Positions 27,252-36,105 are shown, counted from the first letter of the stretch. The stretch is 64,000 bases of DNA from an uncultured Nocardioidaceae bacterium (GCA_902805845.1 CADCUI010000020.1:1-64000); one strand, 5' to 3'. Translations and numbers: made by a program. Notes: generated by a model not told the origin, from the letters alone.

Positions 27252-28223
27252 ATGCCCCTCGCCGCGAGCACGCCGCACGACCTCGCCGAGGTGGCCGCCT
27301 CGGACGCTGCCCTGCGGCGCTTCCTCCACGGCCTGCCCGGGGTGGACCAGGTGGGGGCGGAGGCGCGCGCGGCCATGCTCGGCACCCGATCCATCAAGAC
27401 CTCGTCGAAGGCGTTCGCGCTCGACCTGGCCGTGCGGATGGTCGACCTCACGACGCTGGAGGGCCAGGACACCGCGGGCAAGGTGCGCGCGCTGGCCAGC
27501 AAGGCGATGCGTCCGGACCCGACCGACCCGGCCTGCCCCCCGGTCGCCGCGGTGTGCGTCTACCCCGACCTCGTCACGGTCGCGAAGGAGACGGTCCGGG
27601 GCAGTGGCGTGCAGGTCGCCTCGGTCGCCACCGCGTTCCCCTCGGGACGCGCGAGCCTCGAGGTGAAGCTGGCCGACGTACGTGCAGCGGTGGCGTCGGG
27701 CGCCGACGAGGTCGACATGGTCATCGACCGCGGCGCCTTCCTCACCGGCCGCTACCTGCAGGTCTTCGAGGAGATCGAGGCGGTGCTCGCCGCGTGCAGC
27801 CGCGAGGACGGCAGCCGCGCTCACCTCAAGGTGATCCTGGAGACCGGTGAGCTGCAGACCTACGACAGCGTGCGCCGCGCCTCGTGGCTGGCCATGCTCG
27901 CCGGCGGTGACTTCATCAAGACCTCGACCGGCAAGGTGAGCCCCGCAGCCACCCTGCCGGTCGCGCTGGTGATGCTGGAGGCGGTGCGTGACTTCCGGGA
28001 GGCCACCGGGCGGATGGTCGGGGTGAAGCCAGCGGGCGGCATCCGCACCGCCAAGGACGCGATCAAGCACCTCGTCGTGGTCAACGAGGTGGCCGGGCCC
28101 GACTGGCTCGACCCGGCGTGGTTCCGGTTCGGCGCCTCCAGCCTCCTCAACGACCTGCTCATGCAGCGCACCAAGCAGCGGACCGGTCGCTACTCCGGTC
28201 CCGACTACGTCACCCTGGACTGA
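27252..28223 (+). CDS. deoC: Deoxyribose-phosphate aldolase
   Basis: Class I aldolase cleaving 2-deoxyribose-5-phosphate to glyceraldehyde-3-phosphate and acetaldehyde. 323 residues, the longer actinobacterial form. Motifs: AAVCVYPDLVTVAKE, VASVATAFPSGRAS, DEVDMVIDRGAFL (catalytic Asp), LKVILETGEL, and the Schiff-base lysine in GGDFIKTSTGKVSP near residue 220. It is the head of deoC - aldehyde dehydrogenase - truncated dehydrogenase, an arrangement that removes the acetaldehyde formed. Confidence 0.95.
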   Translation: MPLAASTPHDLAEVAASDAALRRFLHGLPGVDQVGAEARAAMLGTRSIKTSSKAFALDLAVRMVDLTTLEGQDTAGKVRALASKAMRPDPTDPACPPVAAVCVYPDLVTVAKETVRGSGVQVASVATAFPSGRASLEVKLADVRAAVASGADEVDMVIDRGAFLTGRYLQVFEEIEAVLAACSREDGSRAHLKVILETGELQTYDSVRRASWLAMLAGGDFIKTSTGKVSPAATLPVALVMLEAVRDFREATGRMVGVKPAGGIRTAKDAIKHLVVVNEVAGPDWLDPAWFRFGASSLLNDLLMQRTKQRTGRYSGPDYVTLD

Positions 28224-28226
28224 TCC

Positions 28227-29777
28227 ATGTCATCTCACCAGCCTCCCGCCCCCTCACCTGACCAGTCACCTGACCGGTCACCTGAAGGGTCACCTGAACA
28301 GCCGCCCGAGTCGGTGGGCGGCACCGCGCCGCTCGACCGCACCAGCCCCGTCTTCGACTACGCCCCGGCGCCGGAGTCCCGCTCGGTGGTCGACCTGCGT
28401 TCCTCCTACGGCCTCTTCATCGACGGGCAGTTCGTGGAGCCGGTCGCCGGCGGCTCGTTCAAGACGATCAGCCCGGCCACCGAGGAGGTGCTCGCCGAGG
28501 TCGCCGAGGCCGACGAGGCCGACGTCGACCTCGCGGTCCGAGCGGCGCGGCGCGCGTACACCCGCACCTGGTCGCGGATGAGCGGGCGGGAACGCGGCAA
28601 GTACCTCTTCCGGATCGCCCGCATCCTCCAGGAGCGCTCGCGCGAGCTGGCGGTGCTCGAGACGCTCGACAACGGCAAGCCGATCCGGGAGTCGCGCGAC
28701 GTGGACGTGCCGCTCGCGGCAGCGCACTTCTTCTACTACGCGGGCTGGGCCGACAAGCTCCGCTACGCGTTCCCGGGTCGGGACCCGCGGCCGCTGGGGG
28801 TGGCCGGCCAGGTCATCCCCTGGAACTTCCCGCTGCTGATGCTGGCCTGGAAGATCGCCCCGGCGCTGGCGTGCGGCAACACCGTGGTCCTCAAGCCGGC
28901 GGAGACCACGCCGCTCTCGGCCCTTCTCTTCGCCGAGATCTGCCGACAGGCGGACCTGCCGCCCGGCGTGGTCAACATCGTGACCGGCGCCGGAGACACC
29001 GGCCGGGCGGTGGTGGCACACCCCGACGTCGACAAGGTCGCCTTCACCGGCTCGACGGACGTCGGTCGGCAGATCGCCCGGGCAGTGGCCGGCACCGAGA
29101 AGCGGCTGACGCTGGAGCTGGGCGGCAAGGCCGCCAACATCGTCTTCGACGATGCGCCGGTCGACCAGGCGGTCGAGGGCATCGTCGACGGCATCTTCTT
29201 CAACCAGGGGCATGTCTGCTGCGCGGGCTCCCGGCTGCTGGTGCAGGAGTCGGTGGCCGACGAGGTGCTCGAGCGCCTGAAGCGTCGCATGAGCACGCTG
29301 CGGGTGGGCGACCCGATGGACAAGAACACCGACGTCGGGGCGATCAACTCCGCCGAACAGCTGGCGAAGATCCGCGAGCTCTCCGACATCGGCGAGCAGG
29401 AGGGTGCGGATCGCTGGTCGCCGCCGTGCGACCTGCCCTCGCAGGGGTTCTGGTTCCCGCCGACGGTGTTCACCGGCGTCAGCCAGGCCCACCGCATCGC
29501 CCGGGAGGAGATCTTCGGCCCGGTGCTGTCGGTGCTGACCTTCCGCACCCCCGCCGAGGCCGTGGAGAAGGCCAACAACACCCCCTACGGCCTCTCGGCC
29601 GGCGTGTGGAGCGACAAGGGCTCCCGGATCCTGTGGACCGCCGACCGGCTCCGCGCGGGCGTCGTGTGGGCGAACACCTTCAACAAGCTCGACCCGACGT
29701 CGCCGTTCGGGGGCTACAAGGAGTCCGGCTACGGCCGGGAGGGCGGCCGCCACGGTCTGGAGGGTTACCTGCGATGA
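28227..29777 (+). CDS. Aldehyde dehydrogenase (probable acetaldehyde dehydrogenase)
   Basis: NAD(P)-dependent oxidation of an aldehyde to its acid; acetaldehyde from DeoC is the likely substrate. 516 residues. Catalytic residues visible: PWNFPLLMLAWK (nucleotide-binding turn), FTGSTDVGRQIARA, Glu in LELGGKAANIV and Cys in GHVCCAGSR. The first ~45 residues are an extra Ser/Pro/Asp/Glu-rich tail (SPDQSPDRSPEGSPEQPP), encoded by four near-copies of TCACCTGA at 10-12 nt spacing; family members normally begin at the later GLFIDGQFVEP. It overlaps the next gene by 4 bp. Confidence 0.92.
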   Translation: MSSHQPPAPSPDQSPDRSPEGSPEQPPESVGGTAPLDRTSPVFDYAPAPESRSVVDLRSSYGLFIDGQFVEPVAGGSFKTISPATEEVLAEVAEADEADVDLAVRAARRAYTRTWSRMSGRERGKYLFRIARILQERSRELAVLETLDNGKPIRESRDVDVPLAAAHFFYYAGWADKLRYAFPGRDPRPLGVAGQVIPWNFPLLMLAWKIAPALACGNTVVLKPAETTPLSALLFAEICRQADLPPGVVNIVTGAGDTGRAVVAHPDVDKVAFTGSTDVGRQIARAVAGTEKRLTLELGGKAANIVFDDAPVDQAVEGIVDGIFFNQGHVCCAGSRLLVQESVADEVLERLKRRMSTLRVGDPMDKNTDVGAINSAEQLAKIRELSDIGEQEGADRWSPPCDLPSQGFWFPPTVFTGVSQAHRIAREEIFGPVLSVLTFRTPAEAVEKANNTPYGLSAGVWSDKGSRILWTADRLRAGVVWANTFNKLDPTSPFGGYKESGYGREGGRHGLEGYLR

Positions 29778-30637
29778 CACGCATCGACGTGCGCAAGACC
29801 TACAAGCTCGCGATCGGTGGCGCCTTCCCCCGCTCGGAGTCCGGACGCAGCTACGAGGTCACCGACGCCTCCGGTGGCTTCCTGGCCAACGCCGCGCACG
29901 CCTCCCGCAAGGATGCGCGCGACGCGGTGGTCGCCGCCCGCAAGGCGTTCCCGGGCTGGTCCGCCCGGACCGCCTACAACCGCGGTCAGGTCGTCTACCG
30001 GGTCGCCGAGGTGCTCGAGGGGAGGCGGGCACAGCTCGCCGAGGAGGTGCAGCGCGCCGAGGGCGCCACCCGCCGGGTGAGCGAGGGGCTCGTCGACGCG
30101 GCGGTCGACCGGCTGGTCTGGTACGCCGGGTGGGCGGACAAGCTCGCCCAGGTGGTCGGCGGCACGAACCCGGTGGCCGCGCCGTACTTCGACTTCAGCG
30201 TGCCCGAGCCCACGGGCGTCGTCGGGGTGCTCGCTCCCCAGGAGTCGTCGCTGCTGGGGCTGGTCAGCGTCGTCGCCCCGGCCGTGGTCACGGGCAACAC
30301 CGTGGTGGTCGCTGCGTCGGTACGCCGGCCGCTGCCCGCGGTGACCTTCGCGGAGGTGCTCGCCACCTCCGACGTGCCCGGCGGCGTGGTCAACGTGCTC
30401 ACCGGGCTGCTCACCGACACGGCGCCGACGCTGGCCTCCCACCTCGACGTCAACGCCCTCGACCTCACCGGCGCCCTGGGTGACCCCGACGGCGCCACCG
30501 CGCTCGAGGCGGACGCCGCCGAGAACCTCAAGCGCGTGCGCCGGCCCGCCCAGGACGACTGGGCGACGGACCCGGGGCTGGACCGGATGACCTGGCTGCT
30601 GGAGACCAAGACGGTCTGGCACCCGATCGGCACCTGA
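29774..30637 (+). CDS. Half-length aldehyde dehydrogenase-like protein lacking the catalytic domain
   Basis: 287 residues versus about 480 for the family. It aligns to the NAD-binding half: YKLAIGGAFPRSESGRSYEV, VLAPQESSLLGLVSVVAPAVVTGNTVVV and VPGGVVNVLTG. It then ends without the ELGGK glutamate, the catalytic cysteine or the C-terminal catalytic fold. At the usual PWNFP position it reads APQESS. The start ATG overlaps the preceding stop (GATGA), and the reading frame is intact with no stops, so it looks like a maintained gene, not decay. Possible regulatory or structural partner of the upstream dehydrogenase (inference). Confidence 0.8.
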   Translation: MTRIDVRKTYKLAIGGAFPRSESGRSYEVTDASGGFLANAAHASRKDARDAVVAARKAFPGWSARTAYNRGQVVYRVAEVLEGRRAQLAEEVQRAEGATRRVSEGLVDAAVDRLVWYAGWADKLAQVVGGTNPVAAPYFDFSVPEPTGVVGVLAPQESSLLGLVSVVAPAVVTGNTVVVAASVRRPLPAVTFAEVLATSDVPGGVVNVLTGLLTDTAPTLASHLDVNALDLTGALGDPDGATALEADAAENLKRVRRPAQDDWATDPGLDRMTWLLETKTVWHPIGT

Positions 30638-30751
30638 GGGTCACGACAGCCGCTCGTGCGCTGGACCCGTCCGGTCGAGCGCGGCAGGGACCCGCTCCAG
30701 GGCCTGCTCCAGGGAACCGGGACGGTTCCGCCGGGTCGGTACGGTCCTGTC

Positions 30752-31363
30752 ATGCGAGCTCGGGTCGTCGTGGTGGCCGGGGCGTCGGGCTCGGGCAAGT
30801 CGCGCCTGTGTGAGCGGCTCGCTGCCGAGCTGCAGCTGCCGGTGGTCCATCTCGACGACTTCTACCGCTCCGGTGACGACCCCGAGCTCCCGCGCGTGAC
30901 GCTGGCCGGAGGGAAGCCCATCGTCGACTGGGACGACCCGCGCGCCTGGCACCGGCAGCAGGCCGTGACGGCACTGCGGACGCTGTGCGCGTCGGGCGCC
31001 GTCGACGTCCCCGTCTACGACATCGCCTCCGACAGCCGGGTCGGCCACCGCCTCGTCGAGCTCGGGGACGCGGCGTACGTGCTCGCAGAGGGGATATTCG
31101 CCGACCAGGTCGTCCCCGACTGCCGCGCCGACGGGATGCTCGCCGACGCCGTCTGCGTCCACAACCCGCGCGGGGTGACGTTCTGGCGTCGGCTCACGCG
31201 CGACCTCCGCGAGGCCCGCAAGCCCCCCTGGGTGCTGGTCCGCCGGGGCGTCGCCCTGCTCCGTGCCGACCCGGCGATCGTTGCGCGCGCCGAGCGCACG
31301 GGCTGCGAGGTGGTCAGCAGCCCGGAGGCGTACGAGCGGGTGCGTCGCTGCGTGCTGCGCTGA
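30752..31363 (+). CDS. Uridine kinase-like P-loop phosphotransferase
   Basis: 203 residues with Walker A GASGSGKSRL near the N-terminus and VVHLDDFYRSGDD, the uridine kinase/phosphoribulokinase-like acceptor motif. VLAEGIFADQV and a basic lid (FWRRLTRDLREARKPP) follow. It probably phosphorylates a nucleoside, as the nucleoside-catabolism neighbours suggest, but the substrate is not certain. ATG start chosen 6 nt after TACGGT (30740-30745). Its 3' end overlaps the convergent SGNH gene by 50 bp. Confidence 0.8.
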   Translation: MRARVVVVAGASGSGKSRLCERLAAELQLPVVHLDDFYRSGDDPELPRVTLAGGKPIVDWDDPRAWHRQQAVTALRTLCASGAVDVPVYDIASDSRVGHRLVELGDAAYVLAEGIFADQVVPDCRADGMLADAVCVHNPRGVTFWRRLTRDLREARKPPWVLVRRGVALLRADPAIVARAERTGCEVVSSPEAYERVRRCVLR

Positions 31364-31949
31364 TCGCCGCGTCCAGGACGACCGGGGCGAGCGCTTCGGC
31401 GATGACGGCATATCCGGCGCTGGAGGGATGGAACAGGTCCGGCGAGAACAGGGACCCGTCCTCGCCGAACAGCGCAGAGGTCTGCGCCTCCGGGTCGGCC
31501 ACCCGTCCACCCTCGTCCAGCACCGCCTCGACCTGGGCCCTCCGCAGCCGCCCGCCGGCCTCGCGGAGGGCTCCGCGCATCTGCGGCGGCACGTGCGGCA
31601 CGACGCTCAGGTCGGGTGCCGGCGCCGACACGACCTCCGCGCCGGCCCGGCGCAGGGTCCGCACCGCGTCCCGGAGGGCCTGTGCGGCGATCCGGGGTGG
31701 CACCGAGTGGCTGAGGTCGTTGGCGCCGACGACCACGAGTGCCAGGTCGGGGCGCCACGGGAGCGCCCGGCGTACCTGGCGAGCCAGGTCGCTGCTGCGG
31801 GCCCCGGACCGGGCGAACACCCGGGACTCCGTGGACAGGCCGGAAGCGACCAGCCTCTCGCGCAGCCGTGCAGCGAGGGTGTGGGAGGTGTGCTGGGCAC
31901 CGACGCCGTGGGCGATCGAGTCCCCGAGGACCGCGAGTCGAAGTGTCAT
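31314..31949 (-). CDS. SGNH/GDSL-family hydrolase
   Basis: 211 residues with block I LAVLGDSIAHGVGA (Ser nucleophile in GDSI), block III VVVGANDLSH (oxyanion Asn) and a C-terminal DLFHPSSAGYAV carrying the catalytic Asp-x-x-His. This is a complete triad for an esterase or lipase. No signal peptide after the ATG at 31949, so probably cytoplasmic. Specificity unknown. Confidence 0.85.
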   Translation of the reverse strand: MTLRLAVLGDSIAHGVGAQHTSHTLAARLRERLVASGLSTESRVFARSGARSSDLARQVRRALPWRPDLALVVVGANDLSHSVPPRIAAQALRDAVRTLRRAGAEVVSAPAPDLSVVPHVPPQMRGALREAGGRLRRAQVEAVLDEGGRVADPEAQTSALFGEDGSLFSPDLFHPSSAGYAVIAEALAPVVLDAAISAARSDAPARTPPGC

Positions 31950-32033
31950 CGCGGTGCTCAACGCCCGCGCCTCGGTCGATATGCCGCTCCGCTCCGCCTC
32001 GGGGAGGGAAGCACGGCCCCTGCGCCTGCTGTT

Positions 32034-32774
32034 TCAGGGCGTCGGGACCTCACGGGACTGCTCGGATCCGGGCACGGGTGCGTCGCCGCTGAGCAGCCGC
32101 ACGGTGTAGGAGTCCGCTGAGGACGGGACCTCGAAGACCGTGTAGCCCGCACCGTCGACGCGGTGGACGGGCAGCGTCGCCGTGTCGCGGTCGTCGAAGG
32201 TCACGGTCAGCGCCGTGACGCGAGGATGCACGGCGTACATGACGAGGAACGTGTCTCCCGAGAAGGCGCCGCCCGAGTAGGCCCTGGCCGGGTCCCGCAG
32301 AGCGGCGGACGAGTCGTGGTCGCAGCCTCCACCGGTCACGTCGCCGTAGCCGAGGCCGAAGCTGTTCCACTCCTGCCCGATGATGTTGCCCTCCTCGATG
32401 ACCAGCTCGACGCCGAGCGGCGGTTCCGCGCACCCGACCCGGCGGGTCATCTCCACGAGCCAGTAGCGACCGCCGTCGGCCTCGCCCGACACGATGACGT
32501 GGTCCGGTGGCAGCTCGTCGACGTACTCCGGCCCGACGTTGACCACTGCCGCCGCGGCCAGCGCGGTCGTGACGGCGACAGCGCCCCCCACGAGCGCCAG
32601 CCGGCGCCCTCGACGGGCGTGGGCGGTCGGGCGAGCAGAAGTGCGGCCGGTCCCGTGAGCGGCCGTCCCCGACGTCTCCGACGTCTCCCGGACCGTCGAG
32701 GCGACGGCGTGCAGAGTGGCGCGGATCCGGTCCTCGAGGGCCGCGTCCGGGGGAGGAAGCGTAGGGATGCTCAT
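32034..32774 (-). CDS. Single-pass membrane protein, putative non-zinc anti-sigma factor
   Basis: 246 residues: a ~55-residue cytoplasmic N-terminus, basic RRGRR, one transmembrane segment (about 57-77) and an extracytoplasmic domain with several cysteines (GCAEPP, GGGCDHD). Its ATG overlaps the stop of an ECF sigma factor (ATGA), the usual place for an anti-sigma. It lacks the HxxxCxxC zinc motif, so it is not a standard ZAS protein. Function is inferred from position only. Confidence 0.6.
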   Translation of the reverse strand: MSIPTLPPPDAALEDRIRATLHAVASTVRETSETSGTAAHGTGRTSARPTAHARRGRRLALVGGAVAVTTALAAAAVVNVGPEYVDELPPDHVIVSGEADGGRYWLVEMTRRVGCAEPPLGVELVIEEGNIIGQEWNSFGLGYGDVTGGGCDHDSSAALRDPARAYSGGAFSGDTFLVMYAVHPRVTALTVTFDDRDTATLPVHRVDGAGYTVFEVPSSADSYTVRLLSGDAPVPGSEQSREVPTP

Positions 32775-33232
32775 GACAATGCCTTCCGAAGGTGGTCGAG
32801 GGCCCGCCGGAGGTCGGACCTGACGGTGGCCGGCGGACGATCCAGCACGGCGGCGATCTCCACCAGCGGGAGATCCTCGTAGTAGTGCAGGACGACGACG
32901 GCCCGCTGTGCCGCCGGGAGGTCCCGGATCGACCGCCAGGTCTCGTCGATCTCGGGCAGGTGGCTGATCGGCTCCCTGGCCTGCTCGCCCTCCATCCCGC
33001 TGCGACCCCGTCGCCGGTAGTGGCGCCGCTGCTCGTCCTTGGCCCTGTTGACCACCGCGCGCCGCAGGTACGCCGCCGGGTCGTCGATCGCGGACCAGCG
33101 CTCGTGAGCGCTGACGAACGCCGTCTGCACGATGTCCTCACCGAGCTCCCGGGAGCCGCACATCAGGTAGGCCAGGCGGAGCAGCGGGAGTCGCTGCTCC
33201 CGGAACACCTGCTCCAGCGTTGCCTGCGTCAT
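32771..33232 (-). CDS. ECF RNA polymerase sigma factor (SigE-family, SigM-like)
   Basis: About 153 residues. Region 2: LLRLAYLMCGSRELGEDIVQTAFVSAHERW; region 4: RDLPAAQRAVVVLHYYEDLPLVEIAAVLDRPPATVRSDLRRALDHLR, with the AHERW/KDEQRRH pattern of actinobacterial SigE-family ECFs. The track's 662-aa ORF runs through unrelated upstream DNA. ATG 33232 was chosen; GTG 33247 would add five residues. Coupled to the downstream membrane protein. Confidence 0.9.
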   Translation of the reverse strand: MTQATLEQVFREQRLPLLRLAYLMCGSRELGEDIVQTAFVSAHERWSAIDDPAAYLRRAVVNRAKDEQRRHYRRRGRSGMEGEQAREPISHLPEIDETWRSIRDLPAAQRAVVVLHYYEDLPLVEIAAVLDRPPATVRSDLRRALDHLRKALS

Positions 33233-33376
33233 CTCCGCGTCCGTCACATCCACTACGTCGTCCCAGCGGCGCCCGGCGTTGCACCTCGGTGGAACCAGCT
33301 GCGATGCCGCCAAGCCTCCGGGACCTTCGGGCGGCGGAGCAAGCGGACGAGGCGCCTCACGTCCTACGGTGGCGCC

Positions 33377-34000
33377 ATGACGGAGAGCGACTACCCCTGG
33401 GAACCACCCCTCGCCGGCACCGAGGCCGCGCACCTCGTCGCGGCTCTCGACCGGCTCCGCACCACGTTCCGGTGGAAGGCCGACGCCCTCGACGCGGTCG
33501 GGCTGCAGACGCGGATCGGATCCTCGACGCTGACCATCGGTGCCCTCCTCAAGCACCTCGCGGCCGTGGAGGCGTACTACTTCCGCACCAGGCTGCGCGG
33601 GGAGTCGACCGGCGCCCCGTGGGAGACCGTCGACTGGGACGCCGAGCCGGACTGGGAGTTCAGATCCGCCGCTGAGGACACGCCCGACACGCTGTACTCG
33701 TTGTGGGACGACGCCGTCGCAAGGTCGAGGACGATCCTCGACGCCGCCCTGGCCGAGGGTGGGCTCGACCAGCTCATCCACGTCTCCGACCAGGACGGTC
33801 GCCACGCCAGCCTTCGGCGTCTGGTGTGCGACCTCATCGAGGAGTACGGCCGGCACACCGGCCATGCAGACCTCCTGCGGGAGGCCGTGGACGGCCTGGT
33901 CGGTGAGGACCCTCCGGCGGGCTGGCACGCAGCATCCGGTTCCTTTTCCGTGGTTCCCTCGCACGATCCCGGCCGGGATACTTCCGGCCATGGCGTTTGA
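33377..34000 (+). CDS. DinB-family (mycothiol-transferase-like) protein
   Basis: 207 residues, four-helix bundle: MTESDYPWEPPLAGTEAAHLVAALDRLRTTF, then LTIGALLKHLAAVEAYYF with the first metal His, and DLIEEYGRHTGHADLLREAV with the His pair near residue 160. Members of this fold bind a metal and often use mycothiol in actinobacteria; the substrate is unknown. The ATG follows TACGGT by 6 nt. Its 3' end overlaps the TfoX-domain gene by 11 bp. Confidence 0.85.
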   Translation: MTESDYPWEPPLAGTEAAHLVAALDRLRTTFRWKADALDAVGLQTRIGSSTLTIGALLKHLAAVEAYYFRTRLRGESTGAPWETVDWDAEPDWEFRSAAEDTPDTLYSLWDDAVARSRTILDAALAEGGLDQLIHVSDQDGRHASLRRLVCDLIEEYGRHTGHADLLREAVDGLVGEDPPAGWHAASGSFSVVPSHDPGRDTSGHGV

Positions 34001-34319
34001 CGAGGAGCTCGCGGGGCGGATCCGTGAGGTCGTCCGGGACGAGGTCGGGCTGACCGAGAAGAGGATGTTCGGCGGCCTGGCCTTCCTGGTGGACGGGAAG
34101 CTCGCCGCGAGCGCGAGCAGCCAGGGCGGCATGCTGCTCCGGGTCGACCCGTCCCAGACCGAGGAGCTGCTGGCCGAGCCGCACGTGGACCGTTTCCAGA
34201 TGCGGGGGCGGGCGATGCAGGGCTGGCTGCGGGTGGACGAGGAGGCGGTCCGCACCGATGCCGCCCTGCGGCAGTGGGTGGCTCGCGGCGTGGCCTGCGC
34301 GCGGTCCCTTCCGCGGTAG
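33990..34319 (+). CDS. TfoX N-terminal domain protein
   Basis: 109 residues covering only the TfoX_N domain: RIREVVRDEVGLTEKRMFGGLAFLVDGKLAAS with the conserved KRMFGG and a later MRGRAMQGWLRVD. Free-standing TfoX_N proteins are common in actinobacteria and, unlike full TfoX, are not known to control competence. It starts inside the end of the DinB gene in another frame, so expression is probably linked. Confidence 0.85.
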   Translation: MAFDEELAGRIREVVRDEVGLTEKRMFGGLAFLVDGKLAASASSQGGMLLRVDPSQTEELLAEPHVDRFQMRGRAMQGWLRVDEEAVRTDAALRQWVARGVACARSLPR

Positions 34320-34335
34320 CTGCCCCGGTGGGCGG

Positions 34336-35457
34336 TCAGGCGCCGAGCGCGGCGTACGCCGGCTTGAGCTGGTGGTTGATGATCGCCAGCCGCTCGTCGA
34401 AGGGCAGGAACGCCGACTTCATCGCGTTGATGGCGAACCAGCGGAGGTCGGTGACCGTGTAGCCGAACGCGTCGACCAGCTTCTGCATCTCCATGCTCAC
34501 CGAGGTCCCGCTCATGAGCCGGTTGTCGGTGTTCACCGTCACCCGGAAGCGCAGCCGTGCGAGCAGGCCGATCGGGTGCTCGCTGATCGACGGCGCCGCA
34601 CCCGTCTGGACGTTCGACGTCGGGCACATCTCCAGAGGGATCCGCTTGTCGCGCACGTACGCCGCGAGCAGGCCCAGCGTCGCCTCGCCGGAGGCCGCGT
34701 CGACGGTGATGTCGTCGATGATGCGTACTCCGTGGCCGAGCCGGTCCGCGCCGCACCACTGGATCGCCTGCCAGATCGACGGCAGCCCGAAGGCCTCCCC
34801 CGCGTGGATCGTGAAGTGCTCGTTCTCCCTCTGCAGGTACTCGAACGCATCCAGGTGCCGCGTGGGCGGGTACCCCGCCTCAGCGCCCGCGATGTCGAAG
34901 CCCACCACGCCGCGGTCCCGGTTGGCGACGACGAGCTCGGCGATCTCCCGTGACCGGGCTTGGTGCCGCATCGCCGTGAGGAGCTGACGGACCTGGATCG
35001 GACGTCCTGCCGATGCCGCGGCGGCCTCGCCCTCGGCGAGCCCTTCCCGGACCGCGTCCACGACCTCCGGCATCGTCAGCCCGCCGGTCAGGTGCTGCTC
35101 GGGCGCGTAGCGCACCTCGGCGTACACGACGTTGTCGTCGGCGAGGTCCTCGACGCACTCGCGGGCCACCCGGCGGAGGTCGTCGGCCCGCTGCATCATC
35201 GCGACGGTGTGGTCGAACGTCGACAGGTAGCGCACCAGCGATCCCGAGTCGCTGGCCTCCGTGAACCACGATCCCAGCGAGGCGGCATCCGAGGCCGGGA
35301 GCGGGTGCCCGATCTCGTCGGCGATCTCCAGGATGGTCGCGGGCCGCAGGCCGCCGTCGAGGTGGTCGTGGAGCAGCACCTTGGGCGCGCGCCTCACCAG
35401 GTCCGACGGCGCCCCGCTCTCACGGGCCGGGGGCACTGGCCCGCTAGGTTCGAACAT
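34336..35457 (-). CDS. add: Adenosine deaminase
   Basis: Zinc hydrolase converting (deoxy)adenosine to (deoxy)inosine, which PNP can then cleave. 373 residues. Metal site [12 protein letters not shown] near residue 30 (the HDHLDGG form typical of actinobacteria), [15 protein letters not shown] with catalytic Glu, RLGHGVRI, and [16 protein letters not shown] with the metal Asp. Intergenic gap of about 60 bp to the divergent MaoC gene. Confidence 0.95.
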   Translation of the reverse strand: MFEPSGPVPPARESGAPSDLVRRAPKVLLHDHLDGGLRPATILEIADEIGHPLPASDAASLGSWFTEASDSGSLVRYLSTFDHTVAMMQRADDLRRVARECVEDLADDNVVYAEVRYAPEQHLTGGLTMPEVVDAVREGLAEGEAAAASAGRPIQVRQLLTAMRHQARSREIAELVVANRDRGVVGFDIAGAEAGYPPTRHLDAFEYLQRENEHFTIHAGEAFGLPSIWQAIQWCGADRLGHGVRIIDDITVDAASGEATLGLLAAYVRDKRIPLEMCPTSNVQTGAAPSISEHPIGLLARLRFRVTVNTDNRLMSGTSVSMEMQKLVDAFGYTVTDLRWFAINAMKSAFLPFDERLAIINHQLKPAYAALGA

Positions 35458-35519
35458 GGGTCCATCGAACCACTGAGGGATTCGTGGGCGTGGTCCACCC
35501 GATCTGCCAGGAGGTCGAC

Positions 35520-35975
35520 GTGCGGGTGTTCCGGAGTCTCGACGAGCTGACCGCTGCTGTCGGCGAGGAGATCGGCCCGACGGACTGGCTCACGCTGAGC
35601 CAGCAGCGCGTCGACACGTTCGCCGACGCCACCGGGGACCACCAGTGGATCCATGTCGACCGGGCTCGCGCCGCGGGCGGGCCCTTCGGCGGGACCATCG
35701 CCCACGGCTACCTGACGCTCTCGCTGGTGCCGCTGCTGGCCTCGCAGCTGTTCCACATCGACACGATGGGGGCGAAGCTCAACTACGGCGTCAACAAGGT
35801 GCGCTTCCCCCACCACGTCCCCGTCGGCTCACGGATCCGGGCGACCGCGACGATCGCCGAGGTGGTGGACGTCCCCGCCGGCAAGCAGATGATCACCCGC
35901 TACGTTCTCGAGATCGAGGACGTGGCCAAGCCGGCGTGCGTGGCCGAGACGGTCGTCCTGCTCATGCACGGCTGA
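35520..35975 (+). CDS. MaoC-family (R)-specific enoyl-CoA hydratase
   Basis: 151 residues, single hot-dog domain. The hydratase-2 motif is intact: [14 protein letters not shown] (catalytic Asp and His) followed by [18 protein letters not shown]. Hydrates trans-2-enoyl-CoA to (R)-3-hydroxyacyl-CoA; length and order of motifs match mycobacterial Rv0130/HtdZ-type enzymes (from memory). I chose GTG 35520 because AGGAGG lies 5 nt upstream, against the track's 35484. Repeat array B begins 8 bp after the stop. Confidence 0.9.
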   Translation: MRVFRSLDELTAAVGEEIGPTDWLTLSQQRVDTFADATGDHQWIHVDRARAAGGPFGGTIAHGYLTLSLVPLLASQLFHIDTMGAKLNYGVNKVRFPHHVPVGSRIRATATIAEVVDVPAGKQMITRYVLEIEDVAKPACVAETVVLLMHG

Positions 35976-35982
35976 CAGCGCT

Positions 35983-36105
35983 CGGCGTGCACAAGCGCCG
36001 ACTCGGCAGGGTTTGCACGTGCACGAGCGCCGACTCGGCGGGGTTTGCGCGTGCACAAGCGCCGACTCGGCGGGGTTTGCGCGTGCACAAGCGCCGACTC
36101 GGGGG
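35983..36105. repeat. Tandem 32-bp repeat array B (4 direct units)
   Basis: Four units with GTGCAC at 35987, 36019, 36051 and 36083 (32 bp each). The unit reads CGTGCACAAGCGCCGACTCG then GCGGGGTTTGCG. The second unit has ACGAG in place of ACAAG and the first has GGCAGGG. The array fills the whole gap between the convergent MaoC and deoA genes and abuts the deoA stop. Same family as the 18.2-kb array; the direct units there are identical over the GGCGTGCACAAGCGCCGACT core. Confidence 0.92.

Noticed and set aside
35983-36105. Possible CRISPR array
   Set aside because: The units are contiguous 32-bp tandem repeats with no unique spacers and no cas genes nearby.
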